Source: an uncultured Lachnobacterium sp. (lineage in GTDB: Bacteria > Bacillota > Clostridia > Lachnospirales > Lachnospiraceae). From it: 61,795 nt of DNA. Under the pieces are notes generated by a model, which searched no databases, was not told where the DNA came from, and worked only from the letters and a program-made list of their open reading frames with translations. Location of the stretch: positions 1-61,795 of the forward strand of contig URDU01000015.1 of the NCBI GenBank assembly GCA_900546625.1. Direction: 5' to 3'. Below are positions 35,647 to 44,666 of the stretch, in pieces. Each line of letters begins with the position of its first letter. Positions within the stretch are counted from its first letter, which is position 1. The position numbers and the translations under genes were made by a program.

Positions 35647-35684
35647 TATATTATGAATTGAATTTTTGGGGAGGGTATTTACAT

Positions 35685-37022
35685 ATGAAGACAGATATGA
35701 CTAAAGGTAATCCAATGAAAATTATACTGCTGTTCTCGATTCCTGTTCTGATGGGAAATCTGTTTCAGCAGTTCTATAATATGGTGGACACAATTATCGT
35801 GGGGCAGTATCTGGGCTCAAAGGCGCTTGCGGCGGTTGGCTCGACAGGCTGTATTATGTTTCTGGTGCTTGGCTTTGCAAATGGAATAGCACAGGGCTTT
35901 GGAGTTATGGCAAGCCATGCGTTTGGTGCGAAAAAAGAGAAGCTTTTGAAGCATTATGTGGCTTTAGCTATCATTCTTACTGTGATTGTTTCAGTGGTGC
36001 TCACGATTCCGACAGTGCTTGCATCGAGGCAGCTTCTTATCTGGCTCAATACACCTGATGATATACTTGTCATGGCTGATGCGTACATAAAGGTCATTTT
36101 TGCGGGAATTTTCTGCACCATGTCCTACAATGTGGCTTCCGGTCTTTTGCGAAGTATCGGAGACAGCAAGACTCCGCTGTACTTTTTGATTTTTTCATCT
36201 GTATTGAATATTGTGCTGGATATATTCTTTATCGTGGTGGTGAAGGCAGGCACAGCAGGAGCAGCTTATGCGACAGTTATCTCGCAGGGAATTGCTGCAG
36301 TTTTGTCATTTATCGTGATGTTTAAGAAGTATGATTTGCTGCGCACCAGCCGTGAGGATTATTACATGGACTGGAGCGGAATCTGGCGCATGCTCTCAAT
36401 CGGTCTGCAGATGGCACTCAACTATTCAATCACTGCTATCGGAACGATGATTTTCCAGGCTGCGGTCAATGTGTTCGGTTCGCAGGTGGTAGCTGCGTAT
36501 ACCGCCGCATCCAAGGTCAACAATATCGCGACACAGACCATGCCTACACTTGGAACAGCCGCTGCGACTTACTGCGGACAAAATCTCGGTGCAGGCAGAT
36601 ACGACAGGATATTTAAGGGCATGAAGTCATGCTTTTTCATATGTATAGGCTGCGCAGTTTTAGCGGCAGCAATTAACTGCTTTGTCGGACCGTACATGAT
36701 AGGCTGGTTTATCACATCGCCTACGGCAACTGACATTGACTGTGCTATGAAATATCTGAAAATCGCGAGTGTCTTCATGCTTCCTCTTGCATGGATTTTT
36801 GCATACAGAAACGGTCTGCAGGGACTTAACAAGGGTCTTGTGCCTATGCTTAGCGGTGTGATGGAGCTTGTATCCAGATGGATTGCAATACTTGTTTTGT
36901 CAAAGCCGTTCGGTTACGGCGGTGTGTGCTTTGCTGACCCGGCTGCGTGGCTTACAACAGGAATACTGCTTATTGTGACCTACTATGTGTGGGAGATGCG
37001 CATGAGAAAGAAGGTACAGTAA
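35685..37022 (+). CDS. MATE-family multidrug/organic cation exporter
   Basis: 445 residues, twelve predicted membrane helices. MATE features include MGNLFQQFYNMVDTIIVGQYLG at the front and the matching half-repeat after the middle (NYSITAIGTMIFQAAVN). The start at 35685 is preceded by GGGGAGGG; an earlier in-frame ATG lies within the previous terminator. It converges with the LacI gene on the other strand. Substrate unknown; MATE pumps use sodium or proton gradients. Confidence 0.9.
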   Translation: MKTDMTKGNPMKIILLFSIPVLMGNLFQQFYNMVDTIIVGQYLGSKALAAVGSTGCIMFLVLGFANGIAQGFGVMASHAFGAKKEKLLKHYVALAIILTVIVSVVLTIPTVLASRQLLIWLNTPDDILVMADAYIKVIFAGIFCTMSYNVASGLLRSIGDSKTPLYFLIFSSVLNIVLDIFFIVVVKAGTAGAAYATVISQGIAAVLSFIVMFKKYDLLRTSREDYYMDWSGIWRMLSIGLQMALNYSITAIGTMIFQAAVNVFGSQVVAAYTAASKVNNIATQTMPTLGTAAATYCGQNLGAGRYDRIFKGMKSCFFICIGCAVLAAAINCFVGPYMIGWFITSPTATDIDCAMKYLKIASVFMLPLAWIFAYRNGLQGLNKGLVPMLSGVMELVSRWIAILVLSKPFGYGGVCFADPAAWLTTGILLIVTYYVWEMRMRKKVQ

Positions 37023-37133
37023 AACCACAAATGAGGTTTTCAGTGGATAAAACCTCCTGGGGGTGTGAGCAGCAGGGAATATCAGGACGCAACAGGAGAA
37101 AATCAGGCTGGTACATGTCGCATAAACGATGTA

Positions 37134-38159
37134 CTAGCTGGTTGTCTCCCTGCGAATCAGCACAGGCGCTATCTTTTTGTGCGTTGGCGCCAAATCTGGC
37201 TCAGGCTTTCTTTGCTTGCGGTTATCCATCTGCTTGACGAGCAAATCCATGGCGGTTCTTGCGATTACATCTATCTGCTGGCCGATGGTGGTGATTGGAA
37301 TTATGGCTTCGTTGGCAATTGGTGAATTGTCGAAGCCGACTATCTCATAGCTGTCCGGAAAGCAGCCGTATTTTTGTATGACAAGATTCAAAAACATGTT
37401 GGCATATGTGTCGTTTGCCAGGAATACCCCTTTCTTTTTATCAGGATATTTCTCATCTATATTGTTAAAAATCACCTTCATCTGAGAAAATAAATCGTTG
37501 TACGAATCACCGGATACGTTCAGGCTGAGCTCATAGGGAATATTGTGCTCGGTACAGGTGTCCTCAAACGCACGGATTCTGTCGTAAGCTGGGACATACT
37601 TTGGTACATCTACATTGATATGGATGAGGATATCACATTTGTCACGTATTAAAAGAGATGTGGCCTGAAGCGCACCCATATAGTTGTCGGAGGTGACACT
37701 GCTTATATGCATGGATTCTCGCTCGATTGCGACAATTGGAATGTGGTATGAAGCAAGCTTTTCAGATGAGAGAGTGTGACTTAGCACGATAAGACCCTCT
37801 ATCTGATAAGCTAAAAGTTCATCAATGTAGTTTTCTTCCTCGGCCGCCCCCTTGTCACTCATAAAGATGAGAAACTTATAGTGATAGTTAGCGTAAGTGG
37901 CTAAAAGCTGTGTGAGCATCTCAGAGTAGTAGTGCAGGTAAAGGTTTGGCACTATTATGCCGACAAACTCGCTCTTACCGTTTGCGAGAACCTTTGCGAG
38001 CTTATTCTTCTTATAGCCGAGCTCATCAAGCGCACGGGAAATCTTTTCCTGATTCTCCAGTGTCAGAGAGTCTGGATGATTGAAATATCTTGAAATCGTT
38101 GTTTTTGAAAAATGTGTATATTCCGCAATATCTGCAAATGTAACCTGTTTTTTTCCCAT
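37134..38159 (-). CDS. LacI-family regulator of the fructan locus
   Basis: 341 residues. The N-terminus has a LacI helix-turn-helix (VTFADIAEYTHFSKTTISRYFN), then a sugar-binding domain. AAGGAGA stands before its start on the minus strand. It is divergent from a fructan/sucrose-type operon, and two nearly identical palindromes lie in the gap between them. It should repress that operon and itself until a sugar or sugar phosphate binds. Confidence 0.9.
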   Translation of the reverse strand: MGKKQVTFADIAEYTHFSKTTISRYFNHPDSLTLENQEKISRALDELGYKKNKLAKVLANGKSEFVGIIVPNLYLHYYSEMLTQLLATYANYHYKFLIFMSDKGAAEEENYIDELLAYQIEGLIVLSHTLSSEKLASYHIPIVAIERESMHISSVTSDNYMGALQATSLLIRDKCDILIHINVDVPKYVPAYDRIRAFEDTCTEHNIPYELSLNVSGDSYNDLFSQMKVIFNNIDEKYPDKKKGVFLANDTYANMFLNLVIQKYGCFPDSYEIVGFDNSPIANEAIIPITTIGQQIDVIARTAMDLLVKQMDNRKQRKPEPDLAPTHKKIAPVLIRRETTS

Positions 38160-38236
38160 GGGATGTCTCCTTATAAAAATTACTTATATTACAAATGTTT
38201 ATAAACAGTATACAGCGCAATTTCCAAAATATCAAC

Positions 38237-38260
38237 AAAAAAGTAACCGGTTACTTTTTT
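38237..38260. promoter_or_regulatory. LacI-type operator O1, 24-bp perfect palindrome
   Basis: The 18-bp core AAAGTAACCGGTTACTTT is flanked by three more A and T on either side, giving perfect dyad symmetry over 24 bp. It lies between the regulator gene and the -35 box of the divergent operon, so it can serve autoregulation. Confidence 0.88.
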
Positions 38261-38270
38261 GAGAAAAGTA

Positions 38271-38299
38271 TTGACACAGCATAAATGATATTGTATTAT
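38271..38299 (+). promoter_or_regulatory. promoter of the fructan operon
   Basis: TTGACA (38271-38276), a 17-nt spacer and TATTAT (38294-38299). It is bracketed by the two operators, whose centres are about 68 bp apart, a geometry that allows repressor looping. Confidence 0.82.
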
Positions 38300-38307
38300 C
38301 AAATTAC

Positions 38308-38334
38308 AAAGTAACCGGTTACTTTACCGGTTAC
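38308..38334. promoter_or_regulatory. LacI-type operator O2 with an extra half-site
   Basis: AAAGTAACCGGTTACTTT at 38308-38325 is identical to the core of O1, and ACCGGTTAC follows at once (38326-38334), adding a third overlapping half-site. It covers the predicted transcription start, so binding should block initiation. Confidence 0.88.
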
Positions 38335-38393
38335 ACAAGGGCGTAAATTAAGTAAAAAAGACAAAATGTGAAAGAGAGTGGAGGTCACAGCAA

Positions 38394-39308
38394 ATGAAAG
38401 AAAAAAAGCAGTCATTGAAAAGCAAAGTGACATATGTGAAGAAAAACTGGATGTTGTACATATTTTTCCTTATGCCGGCACTTTTACTGACAATTATATT
38501 CAAGTATGTTCCGATGGGCGGACTGCTCATAGCATTCAAGGATTACAATGTCATAAAGGGTGTGCTGGGGAGTCCATGGGTCGGGCTTGAATATTTCAAG
38601 AGATTTTTATCATCACCTGATTTTATGAACTACCTTATGAATACGTTAAAGGTAAGTATTTACGGATTGTTATGGGGATTTCCGGTACCGATTATACTTG
38701 CACTGCTTCTGAATCGTATTCGCAAAGAGGGCATCAAGAAAAAGATACAGCTTCTGATTTACGCACCGAATTTTATCTCAGTTATTGTACTTTGTGGTAT
38801 GGTTCGTATGTTTTTATCACCAATCGGACCAATGAATAAGATACTCGGCATCAGCACAAACTGGATGACAATGCCGGCTGCATTCAGGACAATCTACATA
38901 GCGAGCGGCATCTGGCAGGGAGCAGGCTGGGCTTCAATCATGTACACAGCGGCATTATCCAATGCGAGCAAGGAGCTTGAGGAGGCAGCGAGAATGGACG
39001 GCGCAAACATCTTCCAGCAGATGTGGTATGTTGAGCTTCCGGCTATTAAGAATATTATAGTGATACAGTTCATCCTGCAGGCAGGAAATATTATGAGTAT
39101 CGGTTTCGAGAAAGCCTATGCGTTACAGACAGATATGAACTTACCGGCATCGGAAATTCTTTCTACATATGTATACAGAATCGGACTTTTGAATGGAGAC
39201 TATGGTTATTCAACAGCGGTTGGTCTTTTCAACTCGGTAATCAACGTAATATTGCTGATTATAGTCAATGCGGTTGTAAAGAAGCTAAACGATGGTGAAG
39301 GAATCTAG
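38394..39308 (+). CDS. CUT1 sugar ABC transporter permease, LplB-like
   Basis: 304 residues with six predicted helices and the EAA loop EEAARMDGANIFQQMWYVELPAI. It resembles the LplB/YtcP group of polysaccharide-type permeases, which pair with unusually large binding proteins, as here. GTGGAGG precedes the ATG. It is the first gene of the fructan operon, directly after operator O2. Confidence 0.9.
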   Translation: MKEKKQSLKSKVTYVKKNWMLYIFFLMPALLLTIIFKYVPMGGLLIAFKDYNVIKGVLGSPWVGLEYFKRFLSSPDFMNYLMNTLKVSIYGLLWGFPVPIILALLLNRIRKEGIKKKIQLLIYAPNFISVIVLCGMVRMFLSPIGPMNKILGISTNWMTMPAAFRTIYIASGIWQGAGWASIMYTAALSNASKELEEAARMDGANIFQQMWYVELPAIKNIIVIQFILQAGNIMSIGFEKAYALQTDMNLPASEILSTYVYRIGLLNGDYGYSTAVGLFNSVINVILLIIVNAVVKKLNDGEGI

Positions 39309-39320
39309 GAGGAAAGTGCA

Positions 39321-40223
39321 ATGGAAAAAGATATGACGACAAAAATCAAATATTCACGGACTGATAAAATTGTTCTTGGAATTGGATATACACTTCTTGG
39401 GTTGTTTGTGCTTGCAATAATTGTTCCGTTAGTATATGTAGTGCTGGCATCTTTCATGGATCCGACAGTACTTAACAACCAGGGACTGAGCTTCAACATA
39501 AAGGACTGGACTATTGATGCATACAGACGAGTTCTGGAAAATGACATGATATGGCGTGGATTTTTCAATTCGTTTTTTTACTCAATAGCGTTTGCGGCAA
39601 TCTCAGTATTTGTCACAATCCTGGCAGCATATCCTATGTCTAAAAAGGAGTTTGTCGGAAGAAGATTTTTCAATGTGATTTTTATTATCACAATGTTTTT
39701 TGGAGGAGGAATGATTCCTACATTCATCCTTATAAATCAGCTCCATATGGTAAACACCGTCTGGGCAATCCTCATTCCTGGAGCTTTCAATGTGTGGAAT
39801 ATGATTTTGGCGAGAACCTATTATCAGTCAGTGCCAAATGAGCTTCGTGAGGCATCAGCCATCGACGGAGCAAATGAAATACAGCATTTCTTTAAGATTA
39901 TGCTTCCGGTTTGTAAGCCGATTATTGCGGTGCTTATGCTTTGGTCATTTGTAGGAATGTGGAACAGCTACTTTGATGCAATGATTTACCTGAATGACGC
40001 AAATCTTCAGCCATTACAGCTTGTACTGCGTTCAATTCTCGTGCAGAATACACCTCAGCCGGGCATGATTGCAGATATCCAGAGCACAGCTGAGATGGCA
40101 AAGGTTGCAGAGCAGCTCAAGTACGCTACAATTGTTGTATCAAGTTTACCACTTTTGATTATGTATCCATTTTTCCAGAAATATTTTGATAAAGGAATCA
40201 TGGTTGGATCTGTTAAGGGCTAA
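39321..40223 (+). CDS. CUT1 sugar ABC transporter permease, YtcP/LplC-like
   Basis: 300 residues with six predicted helices and an EAA loop (REASAIDGANEIQHFFKIMLPVC). It ends KYFDKGIMVGSVKG, typical of this group. It lies 12 nt after its partner permease gene, with AGGAGGAAAG in front, and forms the other half of the channel. Confidence 0.9.
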   Translation: MEKDMTTKIKYSRTDKIVLGIGYTLLGLFVLAIIVPLVYVVLASFMDPTVLNNQGLSFNIKDWTIDAYRRVLENDMIWRGFFNSFFYSIAFAAISVFVTILAAYPMSKKEFVGRRFFNVIFIITMFFGGGMIPTFILINQLHMVNTVWAILIPGAFNVWNMILARTYYQSVPNELREASAIDGANEIQHFFKIMLPVCKPIIAVLMLWSFVGMWNSYFDAMIYLNDANLQPLQLVLRSILVQNTPQPGMIADIQSTAEMAKVAEQLKYATIVVSSLPLLIMYPFFQKYFDKGIMVGSVKG

Positions 40224-40237
40224 CAGAAAGGATGAGT

Positions 40238-41932
40238 ATGGATATGAAAAAAAGAAGCTTCAAAAAATTAATTACACTTTCGCTTACACTTGCAATGCTG
40301 ACAGGTGTGGCAGGCTGTGGAAAGCAGCAGAGCTTAAATGCTGAGACAAATCCGGACACACCGGTATCAGATGTGCAGTTCCCTTTGAAGGAGAAGGCTG
40401 AGCTGTCATTTATCACAAGTGCACCGGCCACATCCACACAGGATCCTAATGAGAGGACTATCTTCAAGAGAATGGAGGAGCAGACCAACGTGCATATCGA
40501 CTGGACATGCTTCGTTTCAGACCAGTTCTCTGACAAGAAGAATCTGGCATTGGCGCAGTTTGGTAATCTGCCGGATGGACTGTTTAATGCAGGTATGAGT
40601 GATTACGACCTGCTCAGATATGCAAAGCAGGGAATCATTATTCCGGTAGAGAATCTGATCGATAAATATATGCCTAATCTTCAGGCAGTTTTTGAAAAAT
40701 ATCCAGAGTACAGAACCATGTGTACTGCACCGGACGGACATATCTATTCATTTCCTTGGATAGAGCAGCTTGGTTCAGGAAAAGAAGCTATCCAGGCAAT
40801 AGGCGATATTCCTTATATCAACAAGAAGTGGCTTGACTATCTGGGACTTGATGTACCGACTACCACAGACGAGCTCGAGCAGGTGCTTATTGCATTTAAA
40901 GATCATGCCGATGAGCTGGAGCAGGAATTTGATATCGAGGGCGGGGTTATTCCTATGTCATTTATTATAAACAACGGTGATCAGGATCCAGCCATCCTCA
41001 TGAACGGCTTTGGTGAGGGTTATGGTGATACAGGTGACCACTTTGCGGTAACAGATGAGGGAAAAGTCATCTATACTCCGACACAGGAGGGCTACAAGGA
41101 GGGTATCGAGTGGCTTCACAAGCTTGTCACAGAGGATTTGATTGACCCTGAGGCATTTACACAGGAGTGGTCAACCTACGTGGCAAAGGGTAAAAACCAC
41201 AGATACGGGCTCTGCTTTACATGGGACATCGCAAATATCGATAACAACACAGATTATGTCATGCTTCCTGCACTCACAGGACCGGATGGAGTCAGAAACA
41301 TAACCAGACAGAACAACAGTGAGACCAGTGGATTTGACAGAGGCCGATGTGTATTGACATCAAGCTGCAGGGATACGGCTTTGGCAGCAGCATGGATTGA
41401 CCAGATGTACGCTCCAATCCAGTCTCCACAGAATAACTGGGGAACATACGGCGAGAAAGATTCGTTCAACATCTTTGAGATGAGCACAAACGATGAGGGT
41501 GGACAGATGTTAAAGCATATGGATCTGGGCGATCAGTCACCGGTTGAGGTGCGTGAGGCGCAGTCTGTAAACGGACCGCTTGCTGTTTTAAATGAGTACT
41601 ATGATGTTTATGTGACAGAGCCTGCAGATGCCAAGTGGCGTCTCGACAACATGCATGAGGCTTATCTGAAGGACATGAACAGTAAGTATGTCTATCCAAA
41701 CGTGTTCATGAGCATAGATGACACCAACAAGGTGTCACAGTACGACACAGACATCAAGAAATATGCTGAGCAGAAAAAGGCCGACTGGATATTAAACGGC
41801 GGCATTGATAAGGAATGGGATTCATACCTTAAGAAACTTAATAAATATGGTTTACAGGATTATCTGAAGATAAAGCAGAAATATTTTGACAGCTATCAGA
41901 AATCCCTTGAGAGTACGTCAGAGGGCAAATAG
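40238..41932 (+). CDS. large extracellular sugar-binding lipoprotein
   Basis: 564 residues from ATG 40238, chosen because AGAAAGGA lies 5 nt before it; ATG codons at 40232 and 40244 are possible. The signal ends GVAGC, with the lipidated Cys near residue 27. The size (over 500 residues) and sequence fit the LplA-type binding proteins that serve LplB/YtcP permeases. The downstream GH32 and fructokinase genes suggest that it binds fructo-oligosaccharides or sucrose. This is inference from context. Confidence 0.88.
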   Translation: MDMKKRSFKKLITLSLTLAMLTGVAGCGKQQSLNAETNPDTPVSDVQFPLKEKAELSFITSAPATSTQDPNERTIFKRMEEQTNVHIDWTCFVSDQFSDKKNLALAQFGNLPDGLFNAGMSDYDLLRYAKQGIIIPVENLIDKYMPNLQAVFEKYPEYRTMCTAPDGHIYSFPWIEQLGSGKEAIQAIGDIPYINKKWLDYLGLDVPTTTDELEQVLIAFKDHADELEQEFDIEGGVIPMSFIINNGDQDPAILMNGFGEGYGDTGDHFAVTDEGKVIYTPTQEGYKEGIEWLHKLVTEDLIDPEAFTQEWSTYVAKGKNHRYGLCFTWDIANIDNNTDYVMLPALTGPDGVRNITRQNNSETSGFDRGRCVLTSSCRDTALAAAWIDQMYAPIQSPQNNWGTYGEKDSFNIFEMSTNDEGGQMLKHMDLGDQSPVEVREAQSVNGPLAVLNEYYDVYVTEPADAKWRLDNMHEAYLKDMNSKYVYPNVFMSIDDTNKVSQYDTDIKKYAEQKKADWILNGGIDKEWDSYLKKLNKYGLQDYLKIKQKYFDSYQKSLESTSEGK

Positions 41933-41987
41933 GTTACTGTTCATAATTCTGTATTACCGGCAAAACAAACAGAATTGGAGGATTTGA

Positions 41988-43454
41988 ATGAGCGAATTAT
42001 TGGAAAAAGCAAGAAGCTACGAGGCAAAAAAAATAGCTGCTACAGATAAAGAGAGTAAACCTTTGTTTCATATCAGTGCACCGGCAGGATGGATTAATGA
42101 TCCGAATGGATTTTCTGTCTATAACGGAAAAATTCATCTGTTTTATCAGTACTATCCATATCTGCGTGAGTGGGGACCTATGCATTGGGGGCATAGTACG
42201 ACAAGCGATATGATTAAATGGGAGCAGCTTCCGTGTGTGCTGGCACCTGACGAGGAATATGATAAAAAAGGATGTTTCTCAGGAAGTGCCATTGAGGCAG
42301 ATGGTAAGCATGTGCTTGTATACACAGGTGTCACAAGGATTAAACTTCCTGACGGCAGTGAGCAGGAGAGACAGAACCAGTGCATCGCATTTGGAGACGG
42401 ACTTAATTATGTGAAGCATGAGAATAATCCTGTTGTGACAGGCGATATGCTTCCTGAAAACTGCAGCAGAATCGATTTCCGCGACCCTAAAATATGGAAA
42501 GAGGATGACACATATTATCTTATAGTTGGAAGTAAGGACTTAAACGATGTGGGACAGGTAGTGCTCTGCTCTTCAAAAAACCTGACCGATTGGCAGTTTG
42601 AGACAATCCTTGCGGCAAACAGCACCGGCAAAATAGGTACCATGTGGGAGTGCCCGGACTTCTTTGGGCTGGAGGATAAGCATGTGCTTATCTGTTCACC
42701 GCAGAGTATGAAGGCAGACAAATATGAATTTCATAACGGACACAACTCTGTATATTTTCTGGGGGATTATGATAAAGAAAATCATGTATTTATCAAGGAA
42801 GAGCCGCACACACTTGACTATGGCATGGACTTTTATGCGCCGCAGACTACACTGCTTCCGGACGGACGCCGCGTGATGATTGCCTGGATGAAGTCATGGG
42901 ATGCATGTGTCGTTCCTGATTCGCAGGATTGGCAGGGCATGATGACACTGCCTCGTGAGCTTGAAATAAAGGACGGCCGTATCTGGCAGAAGCCGGTTAA
43001 GGAAATAGAAAATTATCGTGCAAACAAGTGTCATTATACAGATAAAAAAATAGACTGCTACACGACCTTTGAGGGCGTAAAGGGCCGCACTCTCGACATG
43101 ACAGTGGAGCTTTCAGGAGAGGAGTACAATAACTTCACTGTTGAAATGGCATGCGATGATGAGTATAGCACAGCGTTTACCTACAACAGAGTCGCAGGCA
43201 TGCTCGAGATTGATCGTACCTGCTGTGGCGTCACAAAGGATGTCGTCTGTGTCAGAAAGATTAAAATCGCAGATACAGACAGAAAGCTAAAGCTTCGTTT
43301 CATCATGGACAGACAGTCTATAGAGCTCTTTATCAATGACGGACAGCAGGTCGCAACCACAGCTATCTGTACACCTCTTCAGGCAGATGGAATCTGCTTT
43401 AATTGTGACGGAAGTGCTGTTGTGGATATTGAAAAATATGATATAATTTTGTAA
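41988..43454 (+). CDS. GH32 beta-fructofuranosidase
   Basis: 488 residues. The three acidic sites of GH32 are present: the nucleophile Asp in WINDPNG (D38), the stabiliser in FRDPKIW (near residue 164) and the acid/base Glu in MWECPDFF (near residue 220). The C-terminus is a beta-sandwich. There is no signal peptide, so it acts on imported sugar inside the cell. It releases fructose from short fructans or sucrose(-6-P). TTGGAGG precedes the ATG. No phosphotransferase system is in the locus, so the natural substrate is probably not phosphorylated. Confidence 0.93.
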   Translation: MSELLEKARSYEAKKIAATDKESKPLFHISAPAGWINDPNGFSVYNGKIHLFYQYYPYLREWGPMHWGHSTTSDMIKWEQLPCVLAPDEEYDKKGCFSGSAIEADGKHVLVYTGVTRIKLPDGSEQERQNQCIAFGDGLNYVKHENNPVVTGDMLPENCSRIDFRDPKIWKEDDTYYLIVGSKDLNDVGQVVLCSSKNLTDWQFETILAANSTGKIGTMWECPDFFGLEDKHVLICSPQSMKADKYEFHNGHNSVYFLGDYDKENHVFIKEEPHTLDYGMDFYAPQTTLLPDGRRVMIAWMKSWDACVVPDSQDWQGMMTLPRELEIKDGRIWQKPVKEIENYRANKCHYTDKKIDCYTTFEGVKGRTLDMTVELSGEEYNNFTVEMACDDEYSTAFTYNRVAGMLEIDRTCCGVTKDVVCVRKIKIADTDRKLKLRFIMDRQSIELFINDGQQVATTAICTPLQADGICFNCDGSAVVDIEKYDIIL

Positions 43455-43484
43455 TATGACCGCATATCAGTAGAGCATACAAAT

Positions 43485-43516
43485 AATAACCGGACAAATT
43501 ATTAGTCCGGTTATTT
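43485..43516 (+). terminator. weak terminator hairpin before the fructokinase gene
   Basis: AATAACCGGAC (43485-43495) and GTCCGGTTATT (43505-43515) form a perfect 11-bp stem, but the T tail is short. Partial read-through into the kinase gene is likely. Confidence 0.6.
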
Positions 43517-43563
43517 GCAGAATGATATACAGGATATTTTGACAGGAAAGAAGGAGGTACAAT

Positions 43564-44511
43564 ATGGATGTAGTTGCATTAGGTGAATTACTTATAGATT
43601 TTACAGAAAACGGTACAAGTGCGCAGGACAATAAGCTTTTTGAGGCTAATCCGGGTGGAGCTCCATGTAACGTGCTTGCCATGCTTCAAAAGCTCGGTCA
43701 TCAGACTGCTTTCATCGGAAAAGTGGGGCAGGATGCGTTCGGAAGGCTGTTTGTTGATGCCGTAAAGGAGCAGGGCATCGACACAACAGGCATGCGCTAT
43801 GATGACAATGTCCATACCACTCTTGCATTTGTACAGACCGCAGCAGACGGAGACAGAGATTTCTCATTTTACAGAAATCCGGGAGCAGATATGATGCTGA
43901 CAGCGGATGAGGTGGATTTATCCCTTGTGAGAAACGCAAAAATTTTCCACTTCGGAAGTCTTTCGATGACAGATAAGACCTGTGAGAAAGCGACAAAGCA
44001 TGCAATAGCTGTCGCAAAAGAGGCAGGCGCACTGATTTCCTTTGACCCTAATCTGCGCAAACCGCTCTGGAAGAGCATGGACGATGCAAAAGAGAAGATA
44101 AGCTGGGGCCTGAGTCAGTGTGACATCTTAAAAATATCTGATGATGAGATTGAATTCATGACAGGCGAAAAGGACATAAAGACAGGTGTGAAGAAGCTCA
44201 TAGATGAGTATCACATTCCGTTTATCTGTGCCACAATGGGCAAAAACGGAAGTATGGCATTTTTTGACGGACATATCGTGGAGGCAGCTCCGTTTCTGCG
44301 AGATGACACTGTAGAGACTACAGGTGCCGGCGATACCTTCTGTGCATGCCTGCTTCACGATGTGTTAGAGCATGGCATCTCTGACCGGAAGGATGACGAT
44401 GTGAAGAAGATGCTGACATTCGCAAATGCAGCAGCTTCGCTTATTACCACGAGAAAGGGCGCACTTCGCGTGATGCCTGAGAAGGGTGAGGTTGAGGAGC
44501 TGATTAAGTAG
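43564..44511 (+). CDS. PfkB-family fructokinase
   Basis: 315 residues. Ribokinase-family signatures are GGAPCNVLAMLQKLG near residue 36 and TTGAGDTFCACLL with the catalytic Asp near residue 255. It would convert the fructose released by the GH32 enzyme to fructose-6-phosphate, which enters glycolysis. GAAGGAGG precedes the ATG. It is the last gene of the locus and is followed by a very strong terminator. Confidence 0.92.
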   Translation: MDVVALGELLIDFTENGTSAQDNKLFEANPGGAPCNVLAMLQKLGHQTAFIGKVGQDAFGRLFVDAVKEQGIDTTGMRYDDNVHTTLAFVQTAADGDRDFSFYRNPGADMMLTADEVDLSLVRNAKIFHFGSLSMTDKTCEKATKHAIAVAKEAGALISFDPNLRKPLWKSMDDAKEKISWGLSQCDILKISDDEIEFMTGEKDIKTGVKKLIDEYHIPFICATMGKNGSMAFFDGHIVEAAPFLRDDTVETTGAGDTFCACLLHDVLEHGISDRKDDDVKKMLTFANAAASLITTRKGALRVMPEKGEVEELIK

Positions 44512-44537
44512 TTATAATTTAATACGATAAAAGAGAC

Positions 44538-44592
44538 TATACTCTTCTTAATCTATGTTTAAAAACGAGATTAAGAAGAGTATATTTGTTTC
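44538..44592 (+). terminator. intrinsic terminator of the fructan locus
   Basis: A perfect 16-bp stem, TATACTCTTCTTAATC (44538-44553) and its complement at 44569-44584, followed by TTTGTTT. Confidence 0.88.
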
Positions 44593-44621
44593 TTGCAGTG
44601 CATACGTGTATTGGCTATAAT
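44593..44621 (+). promoter_or_regulatory. promoter of recQ
   Basis: TTGCAG (44593-44598), a 17-nt spacer and a perfect TATAAT (44616-44621), 46 nt before the recQ start. Confidence 0.7.
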
Positions 44622-44666
44622 ATCATATATAAAACAATGATTTGAGACTATACAGGGAGTCAGATA

